Of a DNA stretch of 64,000 nucleotides, positions 23,742 through 32,699 are shown piece after piece. The first letter of the stretch is position 1. Each line of letters opens with the position of its first letter. The stretch spans positions 31,024 to 95,023 of the forward strand of contig CAMYJX010000001.1 of the NCBI GenBank assembly GCA_947258825.1. The letters run 5' to 3'. The notes beneath the pieces were generated by a model, which did not search any database, had not been told where the DNA came from, and worked only from the letters and a program-made list of their open reading frames with translations. Source of the stretch: an uncultured Pseudomonadales bacterium. Lineage in GTDB: Bacteria > Pseudomonadota > Gammaproteobacteria > Pseudomonadales > Azotimanducaceae. Made by a program: the position numbers and the translations under genes.

Positions 23742-24944
23742 TCAGTCCGACATGCTGGCTTCGTAACCGCGTTCGGCAAGGGCCTCCACCACCTGGTCGA
23801 TCTGCTCTTCACCGCGCATCTGCAGAACCAGCGCCACACGGGAAGCCCGGACCGAGGAGACACCGAAAGTCCGCTGGTGCTGAATGTCGATGATGTTGCT
23901 CTCCAGATCAGCGAGCACGGCCGTGAGCTGCGCCAGCGCGCCGGGCACGTCGGGAATCTCGACCTGAAGCTGCACCAGACGGTGAGAACGGACCAGCCCC
24001 CGCTGCAGCACCGACGACAGAATCATCATATCCAGGTTGCCACCGCACAGAACGAGCCCGGTTCGACGATTACGAAATCGCGCCTCGTCCGCGAACAGGG
24101 CCGCCAGCGATGCGGCGCCGGCGCCTTCGACCAGAGTTTTCTCAATCTCCAGCAGATTGAAGATGCCCTGTTCCACCTCCTCCTCGTCAACCAGCACCAT
24201 ATCGTCTACCAGCCGTCGGATGATCGGCAGCGTGGTAGCGCCCGGCGTGGCAACCGAGATGCCTTCAGCGACGGTCGAGGGGGGACCGCCGGCGGAGGTA
24301 ACGCCGTGGAACGCATCAAAGACGGCGGGAAAGCGCTTCATCTGCACGCCAATGATCTCCACTGACGGAGCCAGGTTCTTGAGTGCGGTAGCCATGCCAC
24401 TGATCAACCCCCCGCCGCCCACCGAAATCAGCACGACCTCCAGCCCGGGGATCTGCTCGAGCATTTCCAGCGCCACCGTGCCCTGCCCGGCAATGACCCG
24501 CGGATCGTCATAGGGATGCACGAGCACCAGCTGTCTCTCTTCAGCAAGGGATTTGGTGAACGCCAGCGTTTCGTCAAACTGGCTGCCGTGGAGAATGACC
24601 TCCGCATTGAACACCCGGGTTTGAGCAACCTTGGCGTTGGGCGTGTAGCGGGGCATGACGATGGTTGTGGGCACGCCCAGGCGTTGCCCGTGATAAGCCA
24701 GCGCCTGCGCATGATTCCCTGCGGACATGGCGATGACGCCCCGCGCCGCCTCCGCATCACTCAGCTGCAGCAGGCAGTTCAACGCGCCCCGCTCCTTGAA
24801 AGACGCCGTGAACTGAAGATTCTCGAACTTCAGATACAGGTCGGCGCCGGTCATAGCCGAGAGCGTCGCGCTGCGCGAGCACGGCGTGAATGCCACCTGA
24901 CCGGCGATTCTTTCCTGCGCTTCCTGAATCTCTGTAAGCTGCAT
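23742..24944 (-). CDS. Threonine ammonia-lyase (threonine dehydratase) with ACT domain
   Basis: A 400-residue fold-type II PLP enzyme. The PLP lysine is K50 in TASFKERGALN. The phosphate-binding Gly loop is SVGGGGLISGMATAL, preceded by MSAGNHAQALAYHGQRLGVP. The last 75 residues form a single ACT domain (LVQLQVEIPDVPGALAQLTA). This is the 400-residue form of IlvA/TdcB-type enzymes that deaminates threonine, and often serine, to 2-oxobutyrate. With one ACT domain it may be allosterically controlled. AGGAGA lies just before ATG 24944. It is divergent from the flavodoxin-like gene by 64 bp. Confidence 0.92.
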   Translation of the reverse strand: MQLTEIQEAQERIAGQVAFTPCSRSATLSAMTGADLYLKFENLQFTASFKERGALNCLLQLSDAEAARGVIAMSAGNHAQALAYHGQRLGVPTTIVMPRYTPNAKVAQTRVFNAEVILHGSQFDETLAFTKSLAEERQLVLVHPYDDPRVIAGQGTVALEMLEQIPGLEVVLISVGGGGLISGMATALKNLAPSVEIIGVQMKRFPAVFDAFHGVTSAGGPPSTVAEGISVATPGATTLPIIRRLVDDMVLVDEEEVEQGIFNLLEIEKTLVEGAGAASLAALFADEARFRNRRTGLVLCGGNLDMMILSSVLQRGLVRSHRLVQLQVEIPDVPGALAQLTAVLADLESNIIDIQHQRTFGVSSVRASRVALVLQMRGEEQIDQVVEALAERGYEASMSD

Positions 24945-25008
24945 CGAAGTTCTCCTGACGCGACAGTATACTCTTGGAGCCCGGCTGCTCCTCCGACGCG
25001 ATCCACCG

Positions 25009-25470
25009 ATGAAACATCTGCTCATCGTCTACCACACGAAGACCGGCAATACCGGACGGCTGGCCGAGGCGGTACGGAAGGGCGCCAGCAGCGAGCTGGT
25101 AACCGAGGTGGAAATACGTGTTCAACCCGCAAGGGAAGCCGGACCCGAAGATCTGCTGTGGGCTGACGGGCTGCTCCTGGGCACGCCAGAGAACTTCGGC
25201 TACATGTCCGGCGCGCTGAAGGACTTCCTGGACCGCACCTTCTATGAGGTGGAAGGCCGCATTCAACCGCTGCCATGCGCCGTTTTCATCAGCGCCGGTA
25301 ACGATGGGTCCGGCGCCCTGCGCGCCATACGGCGGATCGCCAACGGCTACCCGTTCATCGAGGTCCAGGAACCGGTCATCGTCCAGGGCGAGCTCAGCAG
25401 CGAAGATCTGAACCGCTGCGAGGAGCTGGGTCTGGCCCTGGCGGCCGGGTTGGAAGCGGGCATCTACTGA
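25009..25470 (+). CDS. Flavodoxin-like NAD(P)H-dependent oxidoreductase
   Basis: A 153-residue flavodoxin-fold protein. The FMN phosphate-binding loop is YHTKTGNTGRLAEAV (T-x-T-G-N-T pattern), followed by LLLGTPENFGYMSGALKDFL and VFISAGNDGSGALRAI. It resembles small flavodoxin or WrbA-like reductases that move electrons to quinones or other acceptors. The exact donor and acceptor are unknown. It stands alone between the divergent threonine dehydratase gene and the FemAB-like gene, 65 bp upstream of the latter. Confidence 0.82.
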   Translation: MKHLLIVYHTKTGNTGRLAEAVRKGASSELVTEVEIRVQPAREAGPEDLLWADGLLLGTPENFGYMSGALKDFLDRTFYEVEGRIQPLPCAVFISAGNDGSGALRAIRRIANGYPFIEVQEPVIVQGELSSEDLNRCEELGLALAAGLEAGIY

Positions 25471-25535
25471 GCACGAATCACTGGCCCCGAATCACGGCCG
25501 ATTCAGGATACACTAGCCACTCAAGGAGGCTTCGT

Positions 25536-26744
25536 TTGGCAGATCGTACCGCCAGAATTCTTCACAGCATCGAAGAGATCTCCAGCGCCGAATGGAATGC
25601 ATGTGCCAACCCGGCCGTCGCCGGGGCCCACAATCCCTTTCTGCGTTTCGAGTTTCTGCACGCTCTGGAAGCCAGCGGCAGCGCCGTGGCAGAAACCGGC
25701 TGGCAGCCGTTCCACCTGGCACTGGAGGAGGCGGAGGCGGTGTTGGGCGTCGTGCCCATGTATCTGAAGAACCACTCCCAGGGCGAGTACGTCTTCGACT
25801 ACGCCTGGGCGGATGCCTGGCATCGGGCTGGCGGCGACTATTACCCGAAGCTGCAGTGCAGCGTGCCTTTCACTCCGGCCACAGGCCGGCGGCTGCTGGC
25901 GAAAGACGGCAGCGAAGATACCGAAAAGCTGCTGCTGGGCGCCTGTGCCCAGGTGGCGGATCAGATGAAGATTTCCTCCGTCCATTTGACCTTCCTGCCG
26001 AAGCACCAGTGGCAGCTGGCGGCTGCGCTGGGATACCTCCAGCGGATGGACAGCCAGTTTCACTGGCACAACCCCGGCTATCGGAGCTTCGACGATTTTC
26101 TCGCCGATCTGTCCTCAAAGAAGCGCAAAAACCTCAAGCGCGAGCGCCGCGAAGCCCTGAGCAACGGAATCGAGATCGACTGGCTGACCGGTTCCGATCT
26201 TACTGAGGCACACTGGGATGCCTTTTACCGGTTCTACGTCGACACCGGGTCACGCAAGTGGGGTTCGCCCTATCTGACGCGTCAGTTCTTCTCGCTCATC
26301 AGCGAAACCATGGCCGATGATATCCTCCTCGTTCTGTGTCGCCGCGATGGCCGCTACATCGCCGGCGCTCTGAACTTCATTGGCGGCGACACCCTGTTCG
26401 GGCGCAACTGGGGATGCATCGAGGACCACCGCTTTCTGCATTTCGAGACCTGCTACTACCAGGCCATCGATTTCGCCATCAAGCGGGGGTTGAACAAGGT
26501 CGAAGCCGGAGCCCAGGGTGGCCACAAAGTGGCCCGCGGCTACCTGCCTGAAGCCACCTACAGCGCTCACTGGATCGGCGATGCCGGTTTTCGTCGCGCG
26601 ATTGCCGACTACCTGGAACGGGAAAGAAGGCACGTGCAGGAAGACATCGACTACGTTGAAGAACGCACGCCTTTCAAGTCTTCCATCGATCTGAACAGCT
26701 TCCGCGAAGCCCGGACGGTGCAGCTGGAAGACAGCAAGGATTGA
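25536..26744 (+). CDS. FemAB-like GNAT acyltransferase (PF04339 family)
   Basis: A 402-residue protein with landmarks of the FemAB_like family, formerly DUF482: NPFLRFEFLHALEASGSAV, YVFDYAWADAWHRAGGDYYP, VHLTFLPKHQW, QFHWHNPGYRSFDDFLADLS, KKRKNLKRERREA and FETCYYQAIDFAIKRGLNKV. The family is built of two GNAT-like halves, and members are proposed to transfer amino-acyl or acyl groups; their substrates are mostly unknown. The start is TTG 25536 with a full AAGGAGG site 5 bases upstream, which makes the start call firm despite the rare codon. Confidence 0.85.
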   Translation: MADRTARILHSIEEISSAEWNACANPAVAGAHNPFLRFEFLHALEASGSAVAETGWQPFHLALEEAEAVLGVVPMYLKNHSQGEYVFDYAWADAWHRAGGDYYPKLQCSVPFTPATGRRLLAKDGSEDTEKLLLGACAQVADQMKISSVHLTFLPKHQWQLAAALGYLQRMDSQFHWHNPGYRSFDDFLADLSSKKRKNLKRERREALSNGIEIDWLTGSDLTEAHWDAFYRFYVDTGSRKWGSPYLTRQFFSLISETMADDILLVLCRRDGRYIAGALNFIGGDTLFGRNWGCIEDHRFLHFETCYYQAIDFAIKRGLNKVEAGAQGGHKVARGYLPEATYSAHWIGDAGFRRAIADYLERERRHVQEDIDYVEERTPFKSSIDLNSFREARTVQLEDSKD

Positions 26745-26753
26745 GTTCGCCGC

Positions 26754-27515
26754 CTAAAGGGCCTCACGTACCTGTCGAAGATAGGTCTGAATTCGCCGCA
26801 CGTTGTCGGGCCCGGTGCGCAGGATCTGCTTCTGCAGCGGCGACAGGGTCTCGAGCACCGGATCGGCGAACTCATAGAGCACGTTGGGTTGCAGCAGTGG
26901 CACGTCACCCTCCAGCACGGGCACTGCGAGCACCTGCTCGATGGCCGCATCCAGCAGCTCATCCCCGGGATCCCTCAACCCAAGCTCTTTCAGGGCGTCG
27001 TTGAGCAGGGGCTCCACGCGGATCAGCAGGCCGGCCATCTGCTCGGCGGGCATCTTTTCCAGCATATCGACGTAGCCGTCATAGCGCGCGTAACCGGCTG
27101 GATCCATCAGCAGAGCCCCGTCCTCGTCTGTGAGCACGCGGAACGGCCCTGCCGGGGACAGGAACGCCAGCTGACGGCGCGGGTAATCGCCGCGCGCAGC
27201 GTTTTCGATGACCACCGCCAGGCGCCGGATCAGGTCGCCCTTGCCAACCCAGGGCGCGGGGATTTCCATGGGGGCCAGGGCTTCCGCGACCAGCGCGTCG
27301 CTGTCGTCCAGCGGGGGCAGCGGCGGCTCCGGTTCCGCCACCGGCGGCGCTGGCGCAGGGGTTTCAGGCTCGGGTACGGCGACGGTTTCGCTTTCGACGG
27401 GCACCGAGGGCGGCGGCGGGGGCGCCTGTTGTTCCATCCAACGGGGGACCAGTATCAACGCCGCAATGATGGCAGCGCCCAATAGCAACCCGCCGACAAT
27501 ATAGGCCTTTTGCAT
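26754..27515 (-). CDS. DUF3014 domain protein
   Basis: A 253-residue membrane-anchored protein with one N-terminal helix (YIVGGLLLGAAIIAALILVP), then a Pro/Glu-rich linker (about residues 32-70) and a helical C-terminal domain (LIRRLAVVIENAARGDYPRR, LSPAGPFRVLTDEDGALLMD, RYDGYVDMLEKMPAEQMAGL) that matches DUF3014. Its function is unknown. The linker suggests the domain reaches into the periplasm. It is divergent from asnS across 90 bp. Confidence 0.85.
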   Translation of the reverse strand: MQKAYIVGGLLLGAAIIAALILVPRWMEQQAPPPPPSVPVESETVAVPEPETPAPAPPVAEPEPPLPPLDDSDALVAEALAPMEIPAPWVGKGDLIRRLAVVIENAARGDYPRRQLAFLSPAGPFRVLTDEDGALLMDPAGYARYDGYVDMLEKMPAEQMAGLLIRVEPLLNDALKELGLRDPGDELLDAAIEQVLAVPVLEGDVPLLQPNVLYEFADPVLETLSPLQKQILRTGPDNVRRIQTYLRQVREAL

Positions 27516-27543
27516 ACCGCATTATGACCCGGACCCTGGTTAA

Positions 27544-27573
27544 TTGATCCAAGGTCGAACCGAATTCCATTAT
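27544..27573 (+). promoter_or_regulatory. Putative promoter of asnS
   Basis: TTGATC (27544-27549) and CATTAT (27568-27573) are separated by 18 bp and each match the sigma-70 consensus at 4 of 6 positions. They lie 32 bp upstream of the asnS start in the divergent gap. Confidence 0.35.
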
Positions 27574-27605
27574 CATTCCACAATCACTCAGCAGAACTGC
27601 AGAAG

Positions 27606-29018
27606 ATGACGAGAACCTCTATTGAATCCATCCTCTCGGGTCGGGTCCCTATCGGCAGCGATGTCGTCATCGAAGGATGGGTGCGCTCGCGGCGAACGTC
27701 CAAAGGCGGCTTTTCCTTTGTCCACATCAACGACGGCTCGTGCCTCGACAATATCCAGGCGGTGGCCGACGGCGCGCTGGCCAACTACGACAAAGAGATC
27801 ACGGAGATAAGCACCGGTTGCTCGGTCCGCGTGAGCGGCGAGGTGGTCGCCTCCCAGGGCAAGGGACAGGATCGGGAGGTTCAAGCCCGGGAGGTGGAAA
27901 TCCTGGGCTGGGTGGACGATCCGGAAACCTATCCCATCGCCAAGAAAAAGCACACCTTCGAATACCTGCGCGGCGTTGCCCACCTGCGTCCGCGTACCAA
28001 CACCTTCGGCGCCATCGCCCGGGTTCGCAACGCCATCGCCCAGGCTGTCCACAGCTACTTCGACCGGGAGGGGTTCGTCTGGGTCAACACGCCCATCATC
28101 ACGTCCAGCGACTGTGAGGGTGCGGGCGAGCTGTTCAGGGTATCTACCCTGGATCACGCCAATCGGCCGGCCGCGGGTCAGCAAGGCGCCGCTGACGATG
28201 CAGATCCTTACGCCGAAGATTTCTTCGGTACCGAAGCTTTTCTGACCGTGTCCGGACAGCTGAACGTCGAGAGCTACTGCCTGGCGCTGTCCAAGGTCTA
28301 CACCTTCGGCCCGACGTTCCGGGCAGAGAACTCCAACACCAGTCGCCACCTGGCGGAATTCTGGATGATCGAGCCCGAGATCGCCTTTGCCGATCTGGCT
28401 GACAATGCCGACCTGGCAGAAAGGTTCCTGAAATCGGTGTTCACCGAGGTGCTCAACCGCTGCGAGGAGGACATGGCCTTTTTTGCCGAGCGTATCGACA
28501 GCGCGGCCATCGAGCGTCTGCAGCACGTCATCGGCACGCCCTTCGAGCGCATGGACTACAGCGAGGCCGTGCGCATTCTCGAAGCTGCAGACACCAATTT
28601 TGAGTATCCCGTTCGCTGGGGCCTCGACCTGCAGTCGGAGCACGAGCGATACCTGACGGAGAAGCACGTGGGCGGCCCGGTGGTGGTCGTCAACTACCCC
28701 AAGGAGATCAAAGCGTTCTACATGCGTCTGAACGACGATGACCGCACCGTCGCGGCCATGGACGTGCTGGTTCCCGGCGTGGGCGAGATCATCGGCGGCA
28801 GCCAACGCGAAGAACGGCTGTCCGTGCTGGATTCCCGCATGGCGGATCAGGGGCACGCCGGAGAGCTGTGGTGGTATCGGGATCTGCGTCGCTACGGCAC
28901 CGTTCCCCACGCGGGCTTTGGCATGGGTCTGGAAAGGCTGGTGCTGTACGTGACCGGCATGGAAAACATCCGCGATGCCATTCCCTTTCCACGCGTGCCC
29001 AACAGCGCGAGCTTCTGA
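27606..29018 (+). CDS. asnS: Asparaginyl-tRNA synthetase
   Basis: A 470-residue class IIb synthetase. It has an N-terminal OB-fold anticodon-binding domain ([20 protein letters not shown]), motif 1 ([20 protein letters not shown]), motif 2 ([20 protein letters not shown]) and motif 3 ([18 protein letters not shown]). The motif [19 protein letters not shown] and the length match AsnRS rather than AspRS. It charges tRNA-Asn with asparagine. The ABC exporter genes follow after only 8 bp, so they may share its transcript. Confidence 0.96.
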   Translation: MTRTSIESILSGRVPIGSDVVIEGWVRSRRTSKGGFSFVHINDGSCLDNIQAVADGALANYDKEITEISTGCSVRVSGEVVASQGKGQDREVQAREVEILGWVDDPETYPIAKKKHTFEYLRGVAHLRPRTNTFGAIARVRNAIAQAVHSYFDREGFVWVNTPIITSSDCEGAGELFRVSTLDHANRPAAGQQGAADDADPYAEDFFGTEAFLTVSGQLNVESYCLALSKVYTFGPTFRAENSNTSRHLAEFWMIEPEIAFADLADNADLAERFLKSVFTEVLNRCEEDMAFFAERIDSAAIERLQHVIGTPFERMDYSEAVRILEAADTNFEYPVRWGLDLQSEHERYLTEKHVGGPVVVVNYPKEIKAFYMRLNDDDRTVAAMDVLVPGVGEIIGGSQREERLSVLDSRMADQGHAGELWWYRDLRRYGTVPHAGFGMGLERLVLYVTGMENIRDAIPFPRVPNSASF

Positions 29019-29026
29019 ATAGCTGA

Positions 29027-30787
29027 ATGATCAGATCACTGCTGCGCCTCAAAGCCTTCATCCTCCGCTATCGCGGACGGCTGGGCCTGGGAATCGTGGC
29101 ATTTGGCATCGCCCGCGTGTTCGAGGGCCTGGTGCCGCTGTTTCTGGCCATGGGCATCGATCGCATGGCGGCGGGCACCGCCGACCTCAGCCTGCCCATA
29201 TTCGGCATCCTGCTGGCCGTGGTGGCCAGGTACGCAACGGTGACCTACGCCCGTTACGCCGTGCGCAGCGTGGGTCAGCATGTCGCCTTCGACCTGCGTC
29301 AGGCTCTGTTCGGCGCCCTGCAACAGCAGGGCAGCCGCTTCTTTGGTCGCTATACCATCGGCGACCTGATGACTCGGGCGGTTGCCGACATCAGCCTTGT
29401 CCAGCGGTTCATTGCCATGGGCACCGTCCTGGTGGTGATTCTGATCTACGCCACGCTGGTTGGCTTCGGTTTCATGCTGTATCTCTCGCCGTCGCTGACC
29501 CTGCTGCTGCTGCCGCCGCTGCCGTTCGTATTCTTTTATGCCCAGTGGTCGGCGCGGCAGATGGGCGTCGCATCCAAAGAAGTGCAGGACCGGCTGTCTG
29601 ACCTCGGCGGCCAGGTGCAGGAAAATCTGTCCGGCATCCGCACCATTCAGGCCATGGTGCAGGAGGAGAACGAGATAAAGCGCTTCAGCGAGACCAACCA
29701 GGCCTACGCCAACGCCTTCTACCGTCAGGCCTGGATCAACTCGCTGATGACGTCCTGGATGCCGTCGCTGGCCGCCATCTGCTCCATCACCATTCTTGGC
29801 TACGGCGGCCACCTGGTGCTTCAGGGCGAGCTGAGCATCGGCGCACTGGTGGCGTTCTTCATGTACGTGAACATGGTGGTGCAGCCGTTCAGAGTCGCCG
29901 GATTCATCATCAACCTGTTCCAGCGCGCGGCCGTAGCCAGCGACCGTCTCTTTGAAGTGCTGTCGCTGGAACCGGAAATCGAGGACCGGCCCAGCGGCGC
30001 AACGCCGAAAGCAATTCGCGGTGAGATCGAGTTCCGCAACCTGTCATTCCGGCATGAGGCCGGACGGGACCCCGCGCTGGAAGATCTGTCGCTGAAGATC
30101 CGTCCGGGCGAGTCCATCTCCATCATGGGCCGCGTGGGTGCCGGCAAGACCACGCTTCTCAAGCTGCTGTTGCGCCTGCTAGACCCGGCCCCTGGCACGG
30201 TCTTCGTCGACGGCCACGATGTCCGTGACTATCCCCTGGCCCAGCTGCGCGCACAGATTGCCATGGTGCCTCAGGACCCGTTTCTTTTCGGCGAGCCGCT
30301 ACGGGACAACCTGACCTACGACGAACCTGAACGGGCGCTGGAAGCCATCTGGCAGGCGGCCGCATCGGCGGACCTGAAGGACACCATCGAAGAATTCCCG
30401 GAGCGCATGGACACCCTGGTGGGAGAACGCGGCGTCACCCTGTCGGGTGGCCAGAAGCAGCGTGCGACCCTGGCCCGGGGTCTGATCCGACAGGCACCCG
30501 TGCTGGTGCTGGACGACTGCTTCTCCAGCGTCGACACCGGAACCGAAGAGCACATTCTTTCCGAGCTCAAACAGCTGCGCCGGGGACAGACCACGGTGCT
30601 CGTCTCGCATCGCGTGTCGACGGCCCGCCACTCGGATCGCATCGTGGTTCTGGATGCCGGGCGCATCGCCGAGGTGGGCACCCACGATGCGCTGATCCGC
30701 AAAGGTGGTCTGTACGCCGAGCTGGAAAGAATCCAGCGTGAAGGCGCAGAAGATACCGACTACACCCTCGCAGGCGCCCCGGGCTGA
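29027..30787 (+). CDS. ABC exporter half-transporter, degenerate ATP site (MdlA-like)
   Basis: A 586-residue protein with a six-helix ABC exporter domain (about 1-310) and a nucleotide-binding domain. Walker A is GRVGAGKTTLL, the signature is TLSGGQKQR and Walker B is VLVLDDCFSSVD. The residue after the Walker B Asp is Asp, not the catalytic Glu, which is the known pattern of the degenerate partner in heterodimeric exporters such as MdlA. It starts 8 bp after asnS, and its stop overlaps the start of the second half-transporter by one base (TGATG). Probable role: export of a lipid or drug-like compound from the inner membrane; the substrate is unknown. Confidence 0.88.
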   Translation: MIRSLLRLKAFILRYRGRLGLGIVAFGIARVFEGLVPLFLAMGIDRMAAGTADLSLPIFGILLAVVARYATVTYARYAVRSVGQHVAFDLRQALFGALQQQGSRFFGRYTIGDLMTRAVADISLVQRFIAMGTVLVVILIYATLVGFGFMLYLSPSLTLLLLPPLPFVFFYAQWSARQMGVASKEVQDRLSDLGGQVQENLSGIRTIQAMVQEENEIKRFSETNQAYANAFYRQAWINSLMTSWMPSLAAICSITILGYGGHLVLQGELSIGALVAFFMYVNMVVQPFRVAGFIINLFQRAAVASDRLFEVLSLEPEIEDRPSGATPKAIRGEIEFRNLSFRHEAGRDPALEDLSLKIRPGESISIMGRVGAGKTTLLKLLLRLLDPAPGTVFVDGHDVRDYPLAQLRAQIAMVPQDPFLFGEPLRDNLTYDEPERALEAIWQAAASADLKDTIEEFPERMDTLVGERGVTLSGGQKQRATLARGLIRQAPVLVLDDCFSSVDTGTEEHILSELKQLRRGQTTVLVSHRVSTARHSDRIVVLDAGRIAEVGTHDALIRKGGLYAELERIQREGAEDTDYTLAGAPG

Positions 30788-32679
30788 TGGCAGCACCCGG
30801 AACCTCCAGCAGTCCACCCGCAGAACCGCGCAACCACGCAATGTTCGACGCAGAATTTTCCGGGGCCGCGCTGAACATGCAGCTGCTGCGGCGGCTGCTG
30901 CGCTGGTTGCGGCCTTACCGCCTCACTTTCGGCATCAGCGCAATCCTGATACTGCTCGCTTCCACACTGCAGGTGCTGATGCCGGTGGTGCTGTCGCTGG
31001 TGGTCATCGATCACATCATTCGTGGCGAAGCGGATCCCCTGACCCCGGACCTGGGCATGATCGACATCACCGAAGCCATCGCGGCCACTCTGGCCATCCA
31101 CCCGCTGCTGGCCGCCTGCCTGCTGTACACGGCCCTGCAGATCGGCTGGGCCGTGGCCGGCCATGCGCATCGGGTTACCCTCATCAGCTCGGTCATCAAC
31201 GGATTGCGGGACCTGCGGCTGGACCTCTTCCGGCATCTTGAAACCCGACCGTCGTCATTCTACGACCGCGTCGCGGTGGGTCGCGTGATGACCCGGGTGA
31301 CCAACGATATCGAAGCCCTTTACGAGCTGCTGCGCGGCATCGGCACCCTGATCGGCGAGTTCGTACCCTTCTTCGTGGCGCTGACCATCATGCTGGCCAT
31401 CGACATGCAGCTGACGCTGATCCTGCTGCTGGTATTGCCGGTGATGGGCTCAGCCACCTACTACTTCCGTCGCGCCACCAGCCTGCTGTTCCGCAAAGTG
31501 CGGATGACGCTATCGGCGTTGAATCAGTACATGCAGGAGAACCTGGCGGGCCTGCAGGTGGTGCAGCTGTCGGATCGCGAGCAACAGAATCTGCAACGTT
31601 ACACCGAAATCAACGAAGAGAATCGGGACCACGAGCTCAAGAGCGCCCGCCTGGAAACGTTCTACGGCGCCTTCACCGACAGCATGGCGCACGTCGCCCT
31701 GGGCGTGGTCGTCTGGTACGGCGGTGGTGCCGTGGTCCAGGAGCAGATGTCGCTGGGCGGGGTAATCCTGTTTACCCGCTTCATCGACATGCTGTTTCAT
31801 CCTATCGTCGCGCTGGGCGAGCAGACCAACATCCTGTTCCGCGCCATGGCCAGCGGCGAACGCATCTTTCAGGCGCTGGACTGGGACGAGAAGATTCACG
31901 AGCCGGAGGAACCCGCAAAGCTGCCGGCACGCCTGCGCGGCGAGGTGCGTTTTCAACATCTGCACTTCGGCTATGATCCTGGCCAGCAGGTTCTCGACGA
32001 TGTCAGCTTCACCATCGAGCCAGGAGAGAAGCTTGCCATCGTGGGGCCCACGGGGTCGGGCAAGAGCACTTTGATTCGGCTGCTGAGCCGGTTCTACGAT
32101 TTCGACGACGGCCACGTCTTTCTGGACGGCATAGATCTCAACCGTATCCACAGCCGCGATCTGCGCAAGCGCATCGGCGTGGTGCTGCAGGATTTTCACA
32201 TCTTCTCCGGAACCATCTACGACAACATCGCTCTGGGTGACCCGACCGTGACCCGGGAGATGGCCGAGCAGGCGGCGCGCCGGGTGAATGCTCACGGTTT
32301 CATCGATGCCCTGCGCGACGGCTACGACACCGTGCTGTCGGAGCGGGGCCAGAATCTGTCTCAGGGCCAGCGCCAGCTGCTGGCCTTCGCCCGGGTGCTG
32401 GCCGCGGACCCGGAGATTCTGGTGCTCGACGAAGCCACCGCCAGCATCGATACGGAAACCGAGCTGCTGATCCAGGACGCCCTGCGCAAGCTCACCGCCG
32501 GCCGCACCTCCATCATCATCGCCCACCGCCTGCAGACCATTCAGGAAGCCGACCGGGTGCTGGTGCTCCATCACGGTAAGGTGGAAGAGCTGGGGACCCA
32601 CGAGGAGCTGCTGGCCAGACAGGGCCTGTACTACCGGCTGCACAGCCTGCAGTTTCAGGAACCCGAGGAAACGGCATAG
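30787..32679 (+). CDS. ABC exporter half-transporter, consensus ATP site (MdlB-like)
   Basis: A 630-residue ABC exporter with an N-terminal transmembrane domain and a complete nucleotide-binding domain. Walker A is GPTGSGKSTLIRLLSRFYDF, the signature is NLSQGQRQLLAFARVLAADP and Walker B is ILVLDEATASIDTETE, with the catalytic Glu present. It pairs with the upstream degenerate half-transporter to give a heterodimer with one hydrolytic site. The first 30 residues before the transmembrane domain are extra. The stop lies 20 bp before the GH13 gene. Confidence 0.9.
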   Translation: MAAPGTSSSPPAEPRNHAMFDAEFSGAALNMQLLRRLLRWLRPYRLTFGISAILILLASTLQVLMPVVLSLVVIDHIIRGEADPLTPDLGMIDITEAIAATLAIHPLLAACLLYTALQIGWAVAGHAHRVTLISSVINGLRDLRLDLFRHLETRPSSFYDRVAVGRVMTRVTNDIEALYELLRGIGTLIGEFVPFFVALTIMLAIDMQLTLILLLVLPVMGSATYYFRRATSLLFRKVRMTLSALNQYMQENLAGLQVVQLSDREQQNLQRYTEINEENRDHELKSARLETFYGAFTDSMAHVALGVVVWYGGGAVVQEQMSLGGVILFTRFIDMLFHPIVALGEQTNILFRAMASGERIFQALDWDEKIHEPEEPAKLPARLRGEVRFQHLHFGYDPGQQVLDDVSFTIEPGEKLAIVGPTGSGKSTLIRLLSRFYDFDDGHVFLDGIDLNRIHSRDLRKRIGVVLQDFHIFSGTIYDNIALGDPTVTREMAEQAARRVNAHGFIDALRDGYDTVLSERGQNLSQGQRQLLAFARVLAADPEILVLDEATASIDTETELLIQDALRKLTAGRTSIIIAHRLQTIQEADRVLVLHHGKVEELGTHEELLARQGLYYRLHSLQFQEPEETA

Positions 32680-32699
32680 CCGGGAGGGAACAGGTTCGC

